Positions 63,592-64,000 of a DNA stretch of 64,000 nucleotides are shown piece by piece. A program made the translations under genes and the position numbers. This stretch comes from an uncultured Psychrobacter sp. (GTDB lineage Bacteria > Pseudomonadota > Gammaproteobacteria > Pseudomonadales > Moraxellaceae), in assembly GCF_947488565.1 (NCBI RefSeq), contig NZ_CANKZC010000001.1, forward strand, positions 930,001 through 994,000, in the 5' to 3' direction. The notes beneath the pieces were generated by a model. It did not search any database. It was not told the origin of the DNA and saw nothing but the letters and a program-made list of their open reading frames with translations. Numbering within the stretch: position 1 is the first letter of the stretch; each line of letters opens with the position of its first letter.

Positions 63592-64000
63592 ATGTTTACT
63601 ATTCCTGTATTAGATATCAAATCTGACCCTTTAGACGTGATGTTGGCTGTGGTTGGCTATCGCTTGTCTATGCTTGCTGACAGTGATGATGAAGATATCA
63701 AAAAGCTTTTGGCTGACCGTAAAGTTACCATCGAAATCGCTAGTGTGGAAGCAAACGTTGCGCGTCATTTTGACTTTGATAATGGGACGTTTAGTCAGCG
63801 TAGTGGTCATGCTGACGCGCCAGATTTGACGATTAACTTTAAAGACTCAATGACCGGGGTTAAGCTGTTATCTAAAGGCAATCTGCCCGCCTTTATGACA
63901 GCAGTTCAAGAAGGTAATTTAAGTATAGAAGGTGATTACAGCTTAATGATGTGGTTCAATAAGCTTGCCAAACATATCGTACCTACTATTCCAGAAGACT
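63592..64000 (+). CDS. SCP2-like sterol-carrier domain protein (partial, 3' end outside window)
   Basis: The frame is open from ATG 63592 to the right edge (136 residues). GGAGAC lies 6-7 nt before the start. From about residue 12 the sequence fits an SCP2-type lipid-binding fold: helix, then VTIEIASVEANVARHFDFDNGTF and DLTINFKDSMTGVKLLSKG, and the closing helix FMTAVQEGNLSIEGDYSLM. Bacterial relatives include the ubiquinone factor UbiJ and small SCP2 proteins; it starts unlike UbiJ and has no partner visible, so the role is open. Confidence 0.75.
   Translation, partial: MFTIPVLDIKSDPLDVMLAVVGYRLSMLADSDDEDIKKLLADRKVTIEIASVEANVARHFDFDNGTFSQRSGHADAPDLTINFKDSMTGVKLLSKGNLPAFMTAVQEGNLSIEGDYSLMMWFNKLAKHIVPTIPED

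Overview
The window looks like chromosomal DNA of a Psychrobacter-like member of the Moraxellaceae (Gammaproteobacteria). This rests on the pilGHIJK-chpA twitching/chemosensory order, NhaA beside other small-ion transporters, a FadE-type acyl-CoA dehydrogenase, a large M16C peptidase, and moderately AT-rich DNA whose proteins carry long acidic, Asn/Asp/Ser-rich linkers. No database search was possible, so the genus is an inference. There are no rRNA or tRNA genes, no CRISPR array, no intact insertion sequence and no prophage that I can see.

Layout. 1-8.0 kb (minus strand): Pil-Chp chemosensory operon pilG-pilH-pilI-pilJ-pilK-chpA; chpA runs off the left edge. 8.4-13.0 kb (plus): an orphan lipoprotein efflux adaptor, then an OmpR-type response regulator and a histidine kinase whose ATPase domain is split by a long acidic insertion. 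13.3-15.9 kb: metN-metI-metQ methionine importer (MetN lacks its regulatory tail). 16.2-17.0 kb: aldo/keto reductase. 17.1-20.6 kb (minus): ccmA-B-C-D-E for cytochrome c maturation. 20.7-27.5 kb: two uncharacterised proteins, an HDAC-like deacetylase, a small membrane protein, a TauE-type permease, coaBC and radC. 27.8-37.7 kb: fadE, a dicarboxylate/amino-acid symporter, a second TauE-type permease, nhaA, an MpaB-like oxygenase and a CoA pyrophosphatase. 37.8-46.2 kb: HPP membrane protein, Zn-ribbon Nudix hydrolase, M16C peptidase, two tandem UspA proteins, and a divergent LysR/YeiH pair. 46.3-51.8 kb: cspA, ybaN, a membrane protein, a TerD-vWA protein and an AT-rich islet. 51.9-64 kb: valS, an FNT channel, two YbjQ-family proteins, a UPF0149 protein, a small acidic protein, a YtjB/Smp-like membrane protein divergent from serB, a DUF368 undecaprenyl-phosphate translocase candidate, a small membrane protein, and the start of an SCP2-domain protein.

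How the genes fit together. The strongest coherent units are the surface-sensing Pil-Chp pathway, the methionine ABC importer and the System I cytochrome c genes (heme export and loading steps only; ccmF/G/H are not here). Ion and anion handling recurs (NhaA, YeiH, two TauE/SafE-type permeases, FNT, HPP), which suits a salt- and cold-tolerant lifestyle.

What is unusual. (1) Two copies, about 25 kb apart and in opposite orientations, of an intergenic element with a nearly invariant 32-nt apical segment. The flanking arms differ in sequence between copies but base-pair within each copy. (2) An islet at 49.6-51.8 kb in which the 5' end of the TerD-vWA gene is duplicated as a pseudogene around an orphan four-helix membrane gene, next to an AT-rich protein with a GIY-YIG-like nuclease signature. 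(3) Large or odd insertions inside conserved enzymes: acidic in a histidine kinase, His-rich in CoaBC, and a 15-bp minisatellite coding a pentapeptide repeat at the start of CcmB.
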